Source of the DNA: a virus
Length of the DNA stretch: 24,637 nucleotides
Strand: one strand, 5' to 3'
Virus record (IMG/VR): IMGVR_UViG_3300043409_000401
Location: 1 to 24,637 of that record
The position numbers and the translations under genes were made by a program. This document shows, piece by piece, positions 8,751 through 15,175 of the stretch; positions within the stretch are counted from its first letter, which is position 1, and every line of letters starts with the position of its first letter. The notes under the pieces are model-generated. The model had not been told where the DNA came from, made no database searches, and was given only the letters and a program-made list of their open reading frames with translations.

Positions 8751-9626
8751 TCACGCCGGGAGCGCGGACACAAATGTGGCCGTCAGAATGAGAGAGGGGG
8801 AAACTGGAGTTACTGGAGCAGTACCAGCAGGGAATGTGGCGACGACTGTGTTTCCGCTTAAGGAGGAGAAGTAAATCTCAATGTAATCGTTGACGTTCAT
8901 GTTAACGATGAGGTTCCACCCATCAATACCGCTTCCGGGGTCGCTGCCGTGTTTGCCGTTAACTTGCACAACACCCGCGCTGTATGGAATGTCCACCCCG
9001 TTCTGCTTAAACCACATGGACACGTTATCTTCAGTGGTGGTGAAATTCAAGAGCTGGGCGGTGAACTGGAAGTTGTACACCCCGGCGACCGTGGCTTTTA
9101 CCCTTGAGGTGTTAACTCCATCAAGCTCCACACCAAAACTGGCAGCAGTGGTCGTTAATATCATGGCTTGCGCCGTAGTGGCGTTGGGCACCCCAAGAGA
9201 TTCAGTAACGGCAACCCCAGCGGTATGGGCTACGTTGGTTGTTCCGTATACGCCTCGGGTGATTCCTGTGAAGGTGGTGGATGTCTTGCCGGTGTACTTG
9301 ATCAACTCGTCTTCGATCAGCAAGCCCCCGGACGCAGTAAAGCCTGTGGTGGATGTAACCTCTATCGGGGTTGTTGAGTTATTGGTCATGTCCGCCGTCA
9401 AAAACGAAGCCCCGTCTTGAAAGAACGAACCGTAAGGAACCTGCAAGACTGACGTTGTGGCATTGGTCTCAAGCTGCGCCAAGATGGCGTCAAGCCGGTT
9501 GAAATATAAACGCAGCACATCGCTGTGCTGGTCATGAAACCTTGCCTCGTACTGGACCGGAGCCGTAGGCAAGCGCGGCGCAACAACCCGGTTCAGCTCA
9601 AATTCAGAAGTAACAATTAAAGTCAT
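8751..9626 (-). CDS. Tail-associated protein with C1q/TNF-like C-terminal domain, 291 residues
   Basis: The ATG lies 3 bases after the stop of the hub gene, with AGGTGA upstream. Residues 25-55 are helical (DVLRLYFNRLDAILAQL), suited to trimeric coiled coil. Residues about 85-145 form a Thr/Gly-rich beta segment (IEVTSTTGF, ELIKYTGKTSTTFTGITRGV), a pattern seen in many phage tail and baseplate proteins. Residues about 155-290 alternate beta strands ending in a pattern like C1q/TNF jelly rolls (VKATVAGVYNFQFTAQL, then NVNDYIEIYFSS). This points to a trimeric virion surface or tail-tip protein, perhaps receptor-binding or a short appendage. The jelly-roll call rests on strand pattern and familiarity with phage homologues, not on a search. 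Confidence 0.65.
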   Translation of the reverse strand: MTLIVTSEFELNRVVAPRLPTAPVQYEARFHDQHSDVLRLYFNRLDAILAQLETNATTSVLQVPYGSFFQDGASFLTADMTNNSTTPIEVTSTTGFTASGGLLIEDELIKYTGKTSTTFTGITRGVYGTTNVAHTAGVAVTESLGVPNATTAQAMILTTTAASFGVELDGVNTSRVKATVAGVYNFQFTAQLLNFTTTEDNVSMWFKQNGVDIPYSAGVVQVNGKHGSDPGSGIDGWNLIVNMNVNDYIEIYFSSLSGNTVVATFPAGTAPVTPVSPSLILTATFVSALPA

Positions 9627-9629
9627 AAG

Positions 9630-11576
9630 TCACCTACGTCCATCAGGACGGATGTCGAGCGAAGGAACGCCCAGCTGCCACTGCACACCCAAGCCGTCCG
9701 AGCTGATACGGAACGCCATCTGGCGGCCACGGACACGGACGTAGACGATCTCAGTGAACTGCTGCACCGTGTAGTTACGCTGGCCTTGGTAGTTCTGCGT
9801 GCTGGTTACAACCGGGGTTGCCGAGGTGTTGTACGCTGCGCCGGGGTTCTGCCGGGGCTTGAGCGTCATGGTGACAGCCGGGTTGTTTACATACGACCCA
9901 TCAAAGGTTACGTCGGGAATCATGCGCCAGACAAAACCGTAGTTATGGCCATCACCAATATTGGAGTCAGCAGACTGAATGAATGAACTGATCGGGCTTG
10001 GCGGGTTTGTGGTGCCGTCGTCTACGCCGTTTTCATGGTAAATGACTTGGTTACCATACCCAGTTGCCGTCGGGTATTGGCGCAAGGGTGTATCAAGCCA
10101 AGATGTTCTTGCCATATTGCCGTAAGACCAGATGCGTTCCAAGTGGTTATAAATTACGTAACGATCAATGGTTGTCGAATTGGCCGAGCAGTAGAACCAC
10201 CAGATTTCGTTGAAGCCTTCATTGGTTCCAGCGAAGAACTGATACTGTTGCTCAAGGTTAATGTTGCCGAAAATGTATTGGCGCAGCGGGCAGGCCAGAG
10301 TTTCCACACGACCGGAGTACATGTAGAACTTATCGAGCCCCATCCAGTATGTAATGTTGGCGGCAGTTGCCTGTACGTTTGGACCAGCAATAGAGATGTT
10401 TTCCCCCAGAATCTGGAAGCCCCAAATAAATGGTGGGCCAAGGTACTGCATGGAATACAACGCTGCGTCCGTCCACACCAAGATTTCCTGCCGTGCCTGC
10501 AGGTGCGCAACAATAGACGACCCGGTACTGAGCTGGTAACTGCCCGCTTGGTTTGTGATGGCTGGAGCCCACAGCGCGTAGTTTTCTTGGTCCGACCAAC
10601 GCACCAACAGCGGGTTTTGTATAGCGGAGCCGTAGTCATTGCAGCCGAAAGCGATCACAAACCGCGAAGCGTCAGAAATGGCGATCGCAGCCGCAACTGT
10701 CGGGCAGCTTGTATCTGTTGTGTATGGCGCGGGGCTGGTGGGGGATAGTAAAACCGCACGGTCATATGTAGAGGGGCTGGCGTTTACTTTCCAAAGATAA
10801 ATGGCACCGTTGCGGGGATTGATAATCAAATCCTGCCCGTAGTTATCCTGACTCCACAAGCGCAGTTGCTGGCCAACACCCACGCCCGCAGGAGCTGGAA
10901 CACCCCAACCCGTGCTTGTATACCCGGGGTTTACGCCGCCCCAGCCGCCAGAACCCCAGCCGACGCCAATTGTGTAAACGTCACCGCCAACAGAAATCTG
11001 ATAGGTAAACGTGGCCGCGCCAGTCGTGCCAGACGATGTAGCAGGAGCCCCTACAACAATGCTGTACTTTAAAGCGTCAATGTACGTGATGCGAAATTCA
11101 AGGTTTAGTGACGCTGCAGGGATGCCGTTTACAGCACCCGCCACGCCAGAGATGGTTACAAAATCCCCCGTTTGTCCTGCATACCCTGCGTCATTAACGA
11201 TAACCGTTGTAGAGCCATTGACTGTGGTGAAGGCGTTGGCTGCAATAATATTAACGTCACGGATTGGGGTGATGTCGTAAAAGCTACCGCCTGCGGTCTG
11301 CTGGATGTAGTACTTCAGGTTTGTTCCAACGCCCAGCAAGTTGGCTCCGCTCAACGTGATCCAGTTCCACAGAGAGCGGGCAGTTCCCCAGAATGAACCT
11401 GTGGGTGGCTGCAACACGGAGGTGGCTGTTCCGCGATCGGCAACCCAACCGCCCAGCTTCTCGGGATAGCCCGAGCGAAATCGCACCTTGTCCATCTCAA
11501 ACCAAGTGCCTTCGTTGGCCAGCGTTGTGGATTCTCGATTGACGCCCGGACGGAGTAGGAGTTTTTGTAATGGCAC
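9630..11576 (-). CDS. Tail hub / tubular structural protein (P22 gp10-like role), 648 residues
   Basis: I chose a GTG start at 11576. It is preceded by GAGGT at five bases and gives the N-terminus MPLQKLLLRPGVNRESTTLA, which is the usual beginning of this phage family. The block DKVRFRSGYPEKLGGW (residues about 29-44) is its signature. The rest is beta-rich with many Trp, Tyr and Gly residues and repeated short strands, compatible with a beta-propeller-like hub. Proteins of this type in metagenomic podoviruses sit next to head-tail adaptors and are considered equivalents of the P22 gp10 hub or T7-type tail tubular protein B. The gene lies between the endolysin and a tail protein, 8 bases after the endolysin stop. 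That it is a structural tail component is well supported; the exact equivalence is inference. Confidence 0.72.
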   Translation of the reverse strand: MPLQKLLLRPGVNRESTTLANEGTWFEMDKVRFRSGYPEKLGGWVADRGTATSVLQPPTGSFWGTARSLWNWITLSGANLLGVGTNLKYYIQQTAGGSFYDITPIRDVNIIAANAFTTVNGSTTVIVNDAGYAGQTGDFVTISGVAGAVNGIPAASLNLEFRITYIDALKYSIVVGAPATSSGTTGAATFTYQISVGGDVYTIGVGWGSGGWGGVNPGYTSTGWGVPAPAGVGVGQQLRLWSQDNYGQDLIINPRNGAIYLWKVNASPSTYDRAVLLSPTSPAPYTTDTSCPTVAAAIAISDASRFVIAFGCNDYGSAIQNPLLVRWSDQENYALWAPAITNQAGSYQLSTGSSIVAHLQARQEILVWTDAALYSMQYLGPPFIWGFQILGENISIAGPNVQATAANITYWMGLDKFYMYSGRVETLACPLRQYIFGNINLEQQYQFFAGTNEGFNEIWWFYCSANSTTIDRYVIYNHLERIWSYGNMARTSWLDTPLRQYPTATGYGNQVIYHENGVDDGTTNPPSPISSFIQSADSNIGDGHNYGFVWRMIPDVTFDGSYVNNPAVTMTLKPRQNPGAAYNTSATPVVTSTQNYQGQRNYTVQQFTEIVYVRVRGRQMAFRISSDGLGVQWQLGVPSLDIRPDGRR

Positions 11577-11581
11577 GGTTT

Positions 11582-11586
11582 ACCTC
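11582..11586 (-). promoter_or_regulatory. Ribosome binding site GAGGT before a GTG start
   Basis: GAGGT overlaps the endolysin stop codon and stands five bases before the GTG at 11576 of the hub gene. Confidence 0.7.
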
Positions 11587-12097
11587 ACGCGGTCATGGAT
11601 GAGGCTGTCGATTGCACTTCCGCCACACGGCGCTGCCAGCCACGACCAAATGTACTCCAATGTGGCAAATCCATCAAGAAGGAAAGACGACGTTTGGCGT
11701 AATCCTCAACCAGCTCGGACGGGTCCATGGCGGTTACTGCGGCCAGCGTCTTGGGGCCAATGCCGCCATCAGGCTCAACACCCACACAGGATTGCAACCA
11801 CTTGGCTGCTCGTCCGGGGCCACTGTTTACAGCAGCATCAAACACCGTGTAGTCCACGCCAGTTGGCAGGTCATCGCCTTTAATCTTGTCCCAATACTTG
11901 GCCCGGTACAGCGGGGCTACGGTGGCAGGAGTCAGTGCCCGCATCTGCTTTTCGTCCACAGGATGGCCAACCCACTCTTCCCAGACCTTTTTGGTGACGC
12001 CCAGATTTGTCATGCCCCCCGGATCGGCAGGATGATCTACGAAGCCCCCTTCGTGCGCCAGCAGTTTTTGCAAGGCTTCGGCAAAGTTCTGTTTCAT
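11585..12097 (-). CDS. Endolysin, GH108-type N-acetylmuramidase with C-terminal peptidoglycan-binding region
   Basis: This 170-residue protein begins with EALQKLLAHEGGFVDHPADP, the hallmark of glycoside hydrolase family 108, where the Glu of the EGG motif (E16) is the catalytic acid. PGGMTNLGVT follows as usual. The C-terminal half contains GPGRAAKWLQ and DGGIGPKTLAAV (residues about 92-121), matching the PG_binding_3 region found with this family. There is no signal peptide, so export should depend on a holin. The gene overlaps the upstream holin candidate by ATGA, a classic lysis-cassette arrangement. Function: cleaves the glycan strands of the host cell wall at the end of infection. Length and domain order are normal for the family. 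Confidence 0.93.
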   Translation of the reverse strand: MKQNFAEALQKLLAHEGGFVDHPADPGGMTNLGVTKKVWEEWVGHPVDEKQMRALTPATVAPLYRAKYWDKIKGDDLPTGVDYTVFDAAVNSGPGRAAKWLQSCVGVEPDGGIGPKTLAAVTAMDPSELVEDYAKRRLSFLMDLPHWSTFGRGWQRRVAEVQSTASSMTA

Positions 12098-12591
12098 TTC
12101 ATGGCTTTCATCATGGCGTCGGTCTTGTCTTTGCTGGACTTGCTGGAGCCAAAGAAGAAGTTAAAAAAGCCCGTTAGGACTGTCCCTATCAACACCCCAA
12201 GGATGGTGTCTGCCATGCGGATACCGCTTTCGGCAACAGTGCCAAAGGTTACAAAGGCAAAGTAGGTCATGGCGAAGATGGACCACGCGCTGGTGAACAC
12301 GTACAGAAAGGTCTTGGCAAACCAGTCTTCTTGCTGCAATGCAACAATCTGCATGGCGCGGGCACCGTCACGGTCTTTAACTTCAAGCTCAAACTGGCGC
12401 AGGTCTATTTCCGCAAGTTTTGCAGCCGCTTCAGGGTCTGCTTGGATGGCTTGCGTGACCGCCTCAACAGTATCTTCAACCCCAAGTTTCTCAGCAATAG
12501 CACGAACAGCCATGCCGCCAAGGGGGCCAGCAACAATAGTCGCAAGACCGGGTGCCACATTTTTAAGCAATCCAGCAAGTAGCTCATTCAT
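12094..12591 (-). CDS. Holin candidate (GTA-type 3TM holin-like), 165 residues
   Basis: The start at 12591 is chosen because AAGGAG lies six bases upstream; an in-frame ATG 30 codons earlier would run into the preceding gene and lacks support. The N-terminus has a moderately hydrophobic segment with a Gly/Pro core (NVAPGLATIVAGPLGGMAV, 11-29). An acidic helix rich in Ala and Glu follows (residues 40-85). Two clear membrane segments lie at about 94-118 and 127-148, ending in a short Lys/Ser-rich tail. This order resembles the three-TM holins described for gene transfer agents (family GTA_holin_3TM). Direct overlap with the endolysin supports a role in lysis. It could also be an unrelated membrane protein of the lysis module. 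Confidence 0.7.
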   Translation of the reverse strand: MNELLAGLLKNVAPGLATIVAGPLGGMAVRAIAEKLGVEDTVEAVTQAIQADPEAAAKLAEIDLRQFELEVKDRDGARAMQIVALQQEDWFAKTFLYVFTSAWSIFAMTYFAFVTFGTVAESGIRMADTILGVLIGTVLTGFFNFFFGSSKSSKDKTDAMMKAMK

Positions 12592-12593
12592 CT

Positions 12594-13055
12594 TTATCTC
12601 CTTATGTACAGCATGTAAATCACGATGCCGTAGATCATCAATCCTGTCAGAACGAGCGCAGCAATGCTGATCGCAATCCATTCCACCAGCTCTTCCATCT
12701 TTTTCTTGCGCTTAGCCACGGCACGACTTGCGGCTTCTTTATCTTCGCGCCTGCGACGGGCAGCTTGCGCTTGGAATTTTACCCAGTCCTCCCACAACCC
12801 CGGACGGCCTGCATAAATCATGCGCTCACGCAACTCCACCTCTTGGGCGTTGAGCTGCTCCAAGGCCATGAACTCTTCCATGTCAGACCGAGCTGCGCCG
12901 CCAGCGGCTTTCGTGGTGGCCTTTTCCTGAATCTTGGCTTTGTTGTCAAAGTAATCAAAGACGCGCCCACCTATCGCCGACAACTCTTTTCCGTTGTTGA
13001 GAGCGGCTTTGATTACTTGAAACGCTGCATTTGCAGCAGCCAGTTCGGCCAACAT
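12594..13055 (-). CDS. Tail-anchored membrane protein with coiled coil, 153 residues
   Basis: Residues 1-25 are Ala-rich and helical, residues 55-120 highly charged (SDMEEFMALEQLNAQEVELR, later RRRREDKEA and RKKKMEE). A single membrane segment at about 126-150 closes the protein, followed only by IRR. This is a C-terminal tail anchor with a cytoplasmic coiled-coil body. The conserved-looking block MIYAGRPGLWEDWVKFQ (79-95) is familiar from phage proteins of unknown function near lysis genes. The gene lies 2 bases before the holin candidate. It might take part in lysis, for example as a holin regulator or a spanin-like part, but an inner-membrane spanin would carry its anchor at the N-terminus, so I do not call it Rz. 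Confidence 0.7.
   Translation of the reverse strand: MLAELAAANAAFQVIKAALNNGKELSAIGGRVFDYFDNKAKIQEKATTKAAGGAARSDMEEFMALEQLNAQEVELRERMIYAGRPGLWEDWVKFQAQAARRRREDKEAASRAVAKRKKKMEELVEWIAISIAALVLTGLMIYGIVIYMLYIRR
12598..12603 (-). promoter_or_regulatory. Ribosome binding site AAGGAG fixing the holin start at 12591
   Basis: AAGGAG lies six bases before the ATG, inside the last codons of the upstream gene. It excludes the 30-residue N-terminal extension. Confidence 0.85.
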
Positions 13056-13058
13056 ATT

Positions 13059-13337
13059 TCAATACTTGCCTTCAGCAAACACGTTTACAAACACAGTGCC
13101 GTCTTCCAGCGCTTCGATCTCGTGCCATTCGTTTGCCACAAGGTTGACAGGCTGCGTGTCTTTGGTCATCAGCAAGCTGCGGCGTTCGTTACGCACAACA
13201 CAGCTTCCAGCATGGCACATGGTCAGGTGCGAAAACGTATGGTCGTGCTTGGGCAAACCCTCGCCCTTGTTGGCGTGGTACACAGCTAACGAAGTTCCGT
13301 TTTGCGTCACCATGAAGCGAGGGGCGATGGCGTTCAT
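13059..13337 (-). CDS. Small cupin-domain protein, 92 residues
   Basis: The sequence has the two conserved cupin elements in a single small barrel. The first is GEGLPKHDHTFSHLTMCHAG (25-44), with H31, H33 and H37 as likely metal ligands. The second contains NEWHEIEALEDGTVFVNVF (69-87) with H72. The histidine at position 37 replaces the usual glutamate. A metal-binding cupin fold is therefore likely, but the reaction is unknown; such single-domain cupins may bind metal or a small ligand without catalysis. The gene overlaps the upstream small gene by ATGA and lies 3 bases before the tail-anchored protein gene. Its position between fibre and lysis genes gives no clear clue to its job. Confidence 0.75.
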   Translation of the reverse strand: MNAIAPRFMVTQNGTSLAVYHANKGEGLPKHDHTFSHLTMCHAGSCVVRNERRSLLMTKDTQPVNLVANEWHEIEALEDGTVFVNVFAEGKY

Positions 13338-13585
13338 AGCGTTTGCGCCCCATCTACTGTTGGTTGTACTTGATCTTGCGGTGCAACGTACTCCGCAATC
13401 GGGCCGTAATTGCCAGCAACAATGTCAGCAAAGATTGCACGGCCATGCGGCTCAACATCAAATTTGTCGGCGGTAAATGGCAGGATTTCTTCACCAAACT
13501 GTGAAGTTGTGATTTCGCAGTCAATGCGTGTTTGTTCTGCGTTTGACCAGCGTGGGTTTGACAGCGATGTTAGGGTTGCTTGCAT
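13334..13585 (-). CDS. Small phage protein, possible tail-fibre assembly factor, 83 residues
   Basis: The ATG is preceded by AAAGGAC at suitable distance. The protein has the pattern SNPRWSNAEQTRIDCEI followed by PFTADKFDVEPHGRAIFAD and a C-terminal GNYGPIAEYVAP. Small proteins of this kind sit directly after tail fibre genes in many phages, and the asparagine-proline-x-tryptophan opening is common among them. No catalytic motif is present. Position after three fibre genes suggests a chaperone or accessory role, but this is inference; it may equally be a conserved protein of other function. Confidence 0.6.
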   Translation of the reverse strand: MQATLTSLSNPRWSNAEQTRIDCEITTSQFGEEILPFTADKFDVEPHGRAIFADIVAGNYGPIAEYVAPQDQVQPTVDGAQTL

Positions 13586-13597
13586 GGTGTTGTCCTT

Positions 13598-13942
13598 TTA
13601 AGAAATGCGTAAAAAAACTGTGCCAGTAGCGTTAGCTTGTCCAGAGTTATATCCCATACATCTCCAAGTTCCCGCTTGTGCTGCTCCGCTTGTACCAAAA
13701 ATAATAATGCCAGCACAAGGTGTAGTAGTACCTCCGCCGGGAGTTATGGAGCTTCCTGCGGTCGTTGCACCAAAAGCAAGAATAACGGCATTTCTATACC
13801 CCCACATATAACTTCCAACAGAGCCAGCCGAAGCCCCTGCTGTTGCGGTAAGAACTTGCGCCGTTGTAGGAGCGCCAGCCGCCGTAGTTTGAACTGTTGC
13901 ATCGTTAAACGTAATTGACGTTCCGCTTACTGTTACTGCCAT
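13598..13942 (-). CDS. Short tail-fibre-like protein, 114 residues
   Basis: An AAGGAG five bases upstream supports the ATG. The opening MAVTVSGTSITFNDATVQTT is a very common start of short phage fibre or fibre-tip proteins. The remainder is Gly/Thr/Ala-rich with short beta strands, and two cysteines (residues about 76 and 95) flank a TSGAAQAGTW stretch. No trimerisation chaperone is seen. It follows two larger fibre genes closely and may be a third fibre component, a tip, or a decoration bound to one of them. It is too short to be a stand-alone long fibre. Confidence 0.62.
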   Translation of the reverse strand: MAVTVSGTSITFNDATVQTTAAGAPTTAQVLTATAGASAGSVGSYMWGYRNAVILAFGATTAGSSITPGGGTTTPCAGIIIFGTSGAAQAGTWRCMGYNSGQANATGTVFLRIS

Positions 13943-13951
13943 GATGGCTCC

Positions 13952-15175
13952 TTATGCGGCACTAAAGCCGGTTGTTTGATCCATTGTAAATTTTGTCACG
14001 CCGCCGTACTTAAACAACAGTTGACCGCCTGATTCTTCAACTGTCCAGTTTGCCGCAATCAAATTAACTGCGTTTGTTGCGTTGACTGCGTTTGTTGCGT
14101 TCGTGGCGTTCGTGGCGTTCGTGGCGTTCGTGGCGTTCGTGACCGCCGTCGATCCAATCTGCCCAACTATGTCCGCCGCACTGGCAACAGTAACCGCCGA
14201 AGTACCCGCACCTTTAAGCAGTGCGCCAGACGTGAAGCTCGAAGCTCCAGTACCGCCGTCAGCCACAGCCAAGTCGGTGATGCCTGTAATGGAGCCGCCA
14301 GTGATCGACACGCTGCTGGACGCTTGCGTGGCCATTGTTCCCAAGCCGAGGTTGGTTCTGGCAGTCGTGGAATTTGCTAGGTCGGACAGGTTGTTAGCCC
14401 GGAACAAATAGGTGGTGTCCGCGCCCGTGGCTGAAACGCCAAGGTTGGTCCGAGCATCGGCTGCGGTGGATGCGCCCGTGCCGCCATCGGCAATCGCCAA
14501 GTCAGTGATGCCAGAAATCGAGCCCCCGGTAATAGATACCGAATTGGCGTTTTGCGTGGCAATTGTCCCGAGACCAAGGTTTGTCCGTGCAGTTGTCGAG
14601 CTGGCCAGATCGGATAAGTTGTTGGCTCGAAACGCATATGTGGTGTCTGCGCCTGTGGCCGTTACGCCAAGGTTTGTGCGAGCGTTAGCCGCCGTGGAAG
14701 CTCCAGTGCCGCCATCGGCAAGGGCCAAGTCTGTTGCCAGCGTCAGGCTGGACAGGTGGTTGTTCTGGAATGCGAAGTTGGTGCCATCCGACCACACGGT
14801 GACGGTCTTGCCCGCAGGGATGATCGCCCCCGCCCCAGCTGCAGTGGTGTTACCCATTACGGTGGAGTTGTACAACGTGGCTGCGTAGGCGCTGGCGTTG
14901 TAGATGACGTAAGTCTTTTCTTGGGGAGGCGCATACACATTGAAGACGGCCCCCGTTGTTGTGGTCAAGGCCAGCGCTTGGTTTCGCGCTTGATCAGGCG
15001 CCCCATCCAAAGCAGTTAGAGCTTGGTCTGAGCTAGTAATGGACACGGAGATGTACCCAGTGATCGCAGCTTCAACCAAAGTGCCAAGGTTTGTGTTTGT
15101 CGTATTGCCCCACACACCAGCCTGATCGCCGGTGGTAATGAGTTCAATTCGCAAGGAGGGGGAGAAAGTGCTCAT
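13952..15175 (-). CDS. Second tail fibre protein, repeat-built, 407 residues
   Basis: The start overlaps the stop of the long fibre gene in an ATGA. The N-terminus (MSTFSPSLRIELITTGDQAG, then VWGNTTNTNLGTLVEAAITG) is a well-known phage fibre beginning, probably the virion attachment part. From residue 153 a module of 76 residues with ADGGTGAST, ARTNLG, NNLSDL and SITGGSI elements occurs twice, with a third partial start at 305. Residues about 345-370 contain five Asn-Ala-Thr triplets plus variants, encoded by a 9-base repeat. The C-terminus (NWTVEESGGQLLFKYGGVTK) looks like a small terminal domain. No S74 chaperone is present. It presumably forms a trimeric fibre, either on its own or joined to the product of the preceding gene. 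Confidence 0.85.
   Translation of the reverse strand: MSTFSPSLRIELITTGDQAGVWGNTTNTNLGTLVEAAITGYISVSITSSDQALTALDGAPDQARNQALALTTTTGAVFNVYAPPQEKTYVIYNASAYAATLYNSTVMGNTTAAGAGAIIPAGKTVTVWSDGTNFAFQNNHLSSLTLATDLALADGGTGASTAANARTNLGVTATGADTTYAFRANNLSDLASSTTARTNLGLGTIATQNANSVSITGGSISGITDLAIADGGTGASTAADARTNLGVSATGADTTYLFRANNLSDLANSTTARTNLGLGTMATQASSSVSITGGSITGITDLAVADGGTGASSFTSGALLKGAGTSAVTVASAADIVGQIGSTAVTNATNATNATNATNATNAVNATNAVNLIAANWTVEESGGQLLFKYGGVTKFTMDQTTGFSAA
14066..14141 (-). repeat. 9-base tandem repeat in the second fibre gene
   Basis: Five exact copies of GCGTTCGTG (plus strand, 14097-14141) continue into three degenerate copies, encoding Asn-Ala-Thr and Asn-Ala-Val triplets. The unit keeps the frame. 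Confidence 0.95.
14264..14719 (-). repeat. Two tandem 228-base (76-residue) modules in the second fibre
   Basis: Residues 153-228 and 229-304 align nearly residue for residue, while the codons differ at many third positions. A third copy begins at residue 305 but diverges after about 9 residues. Confidence 0.9.

Noticed and set aside
12594-13055. Rz-type spanin
   Set aside because: The only membrane segment is at the C-terminus, opposite to an inner-membrane spanin, and no embedded outer-membrane partner with a lipobox is seen.
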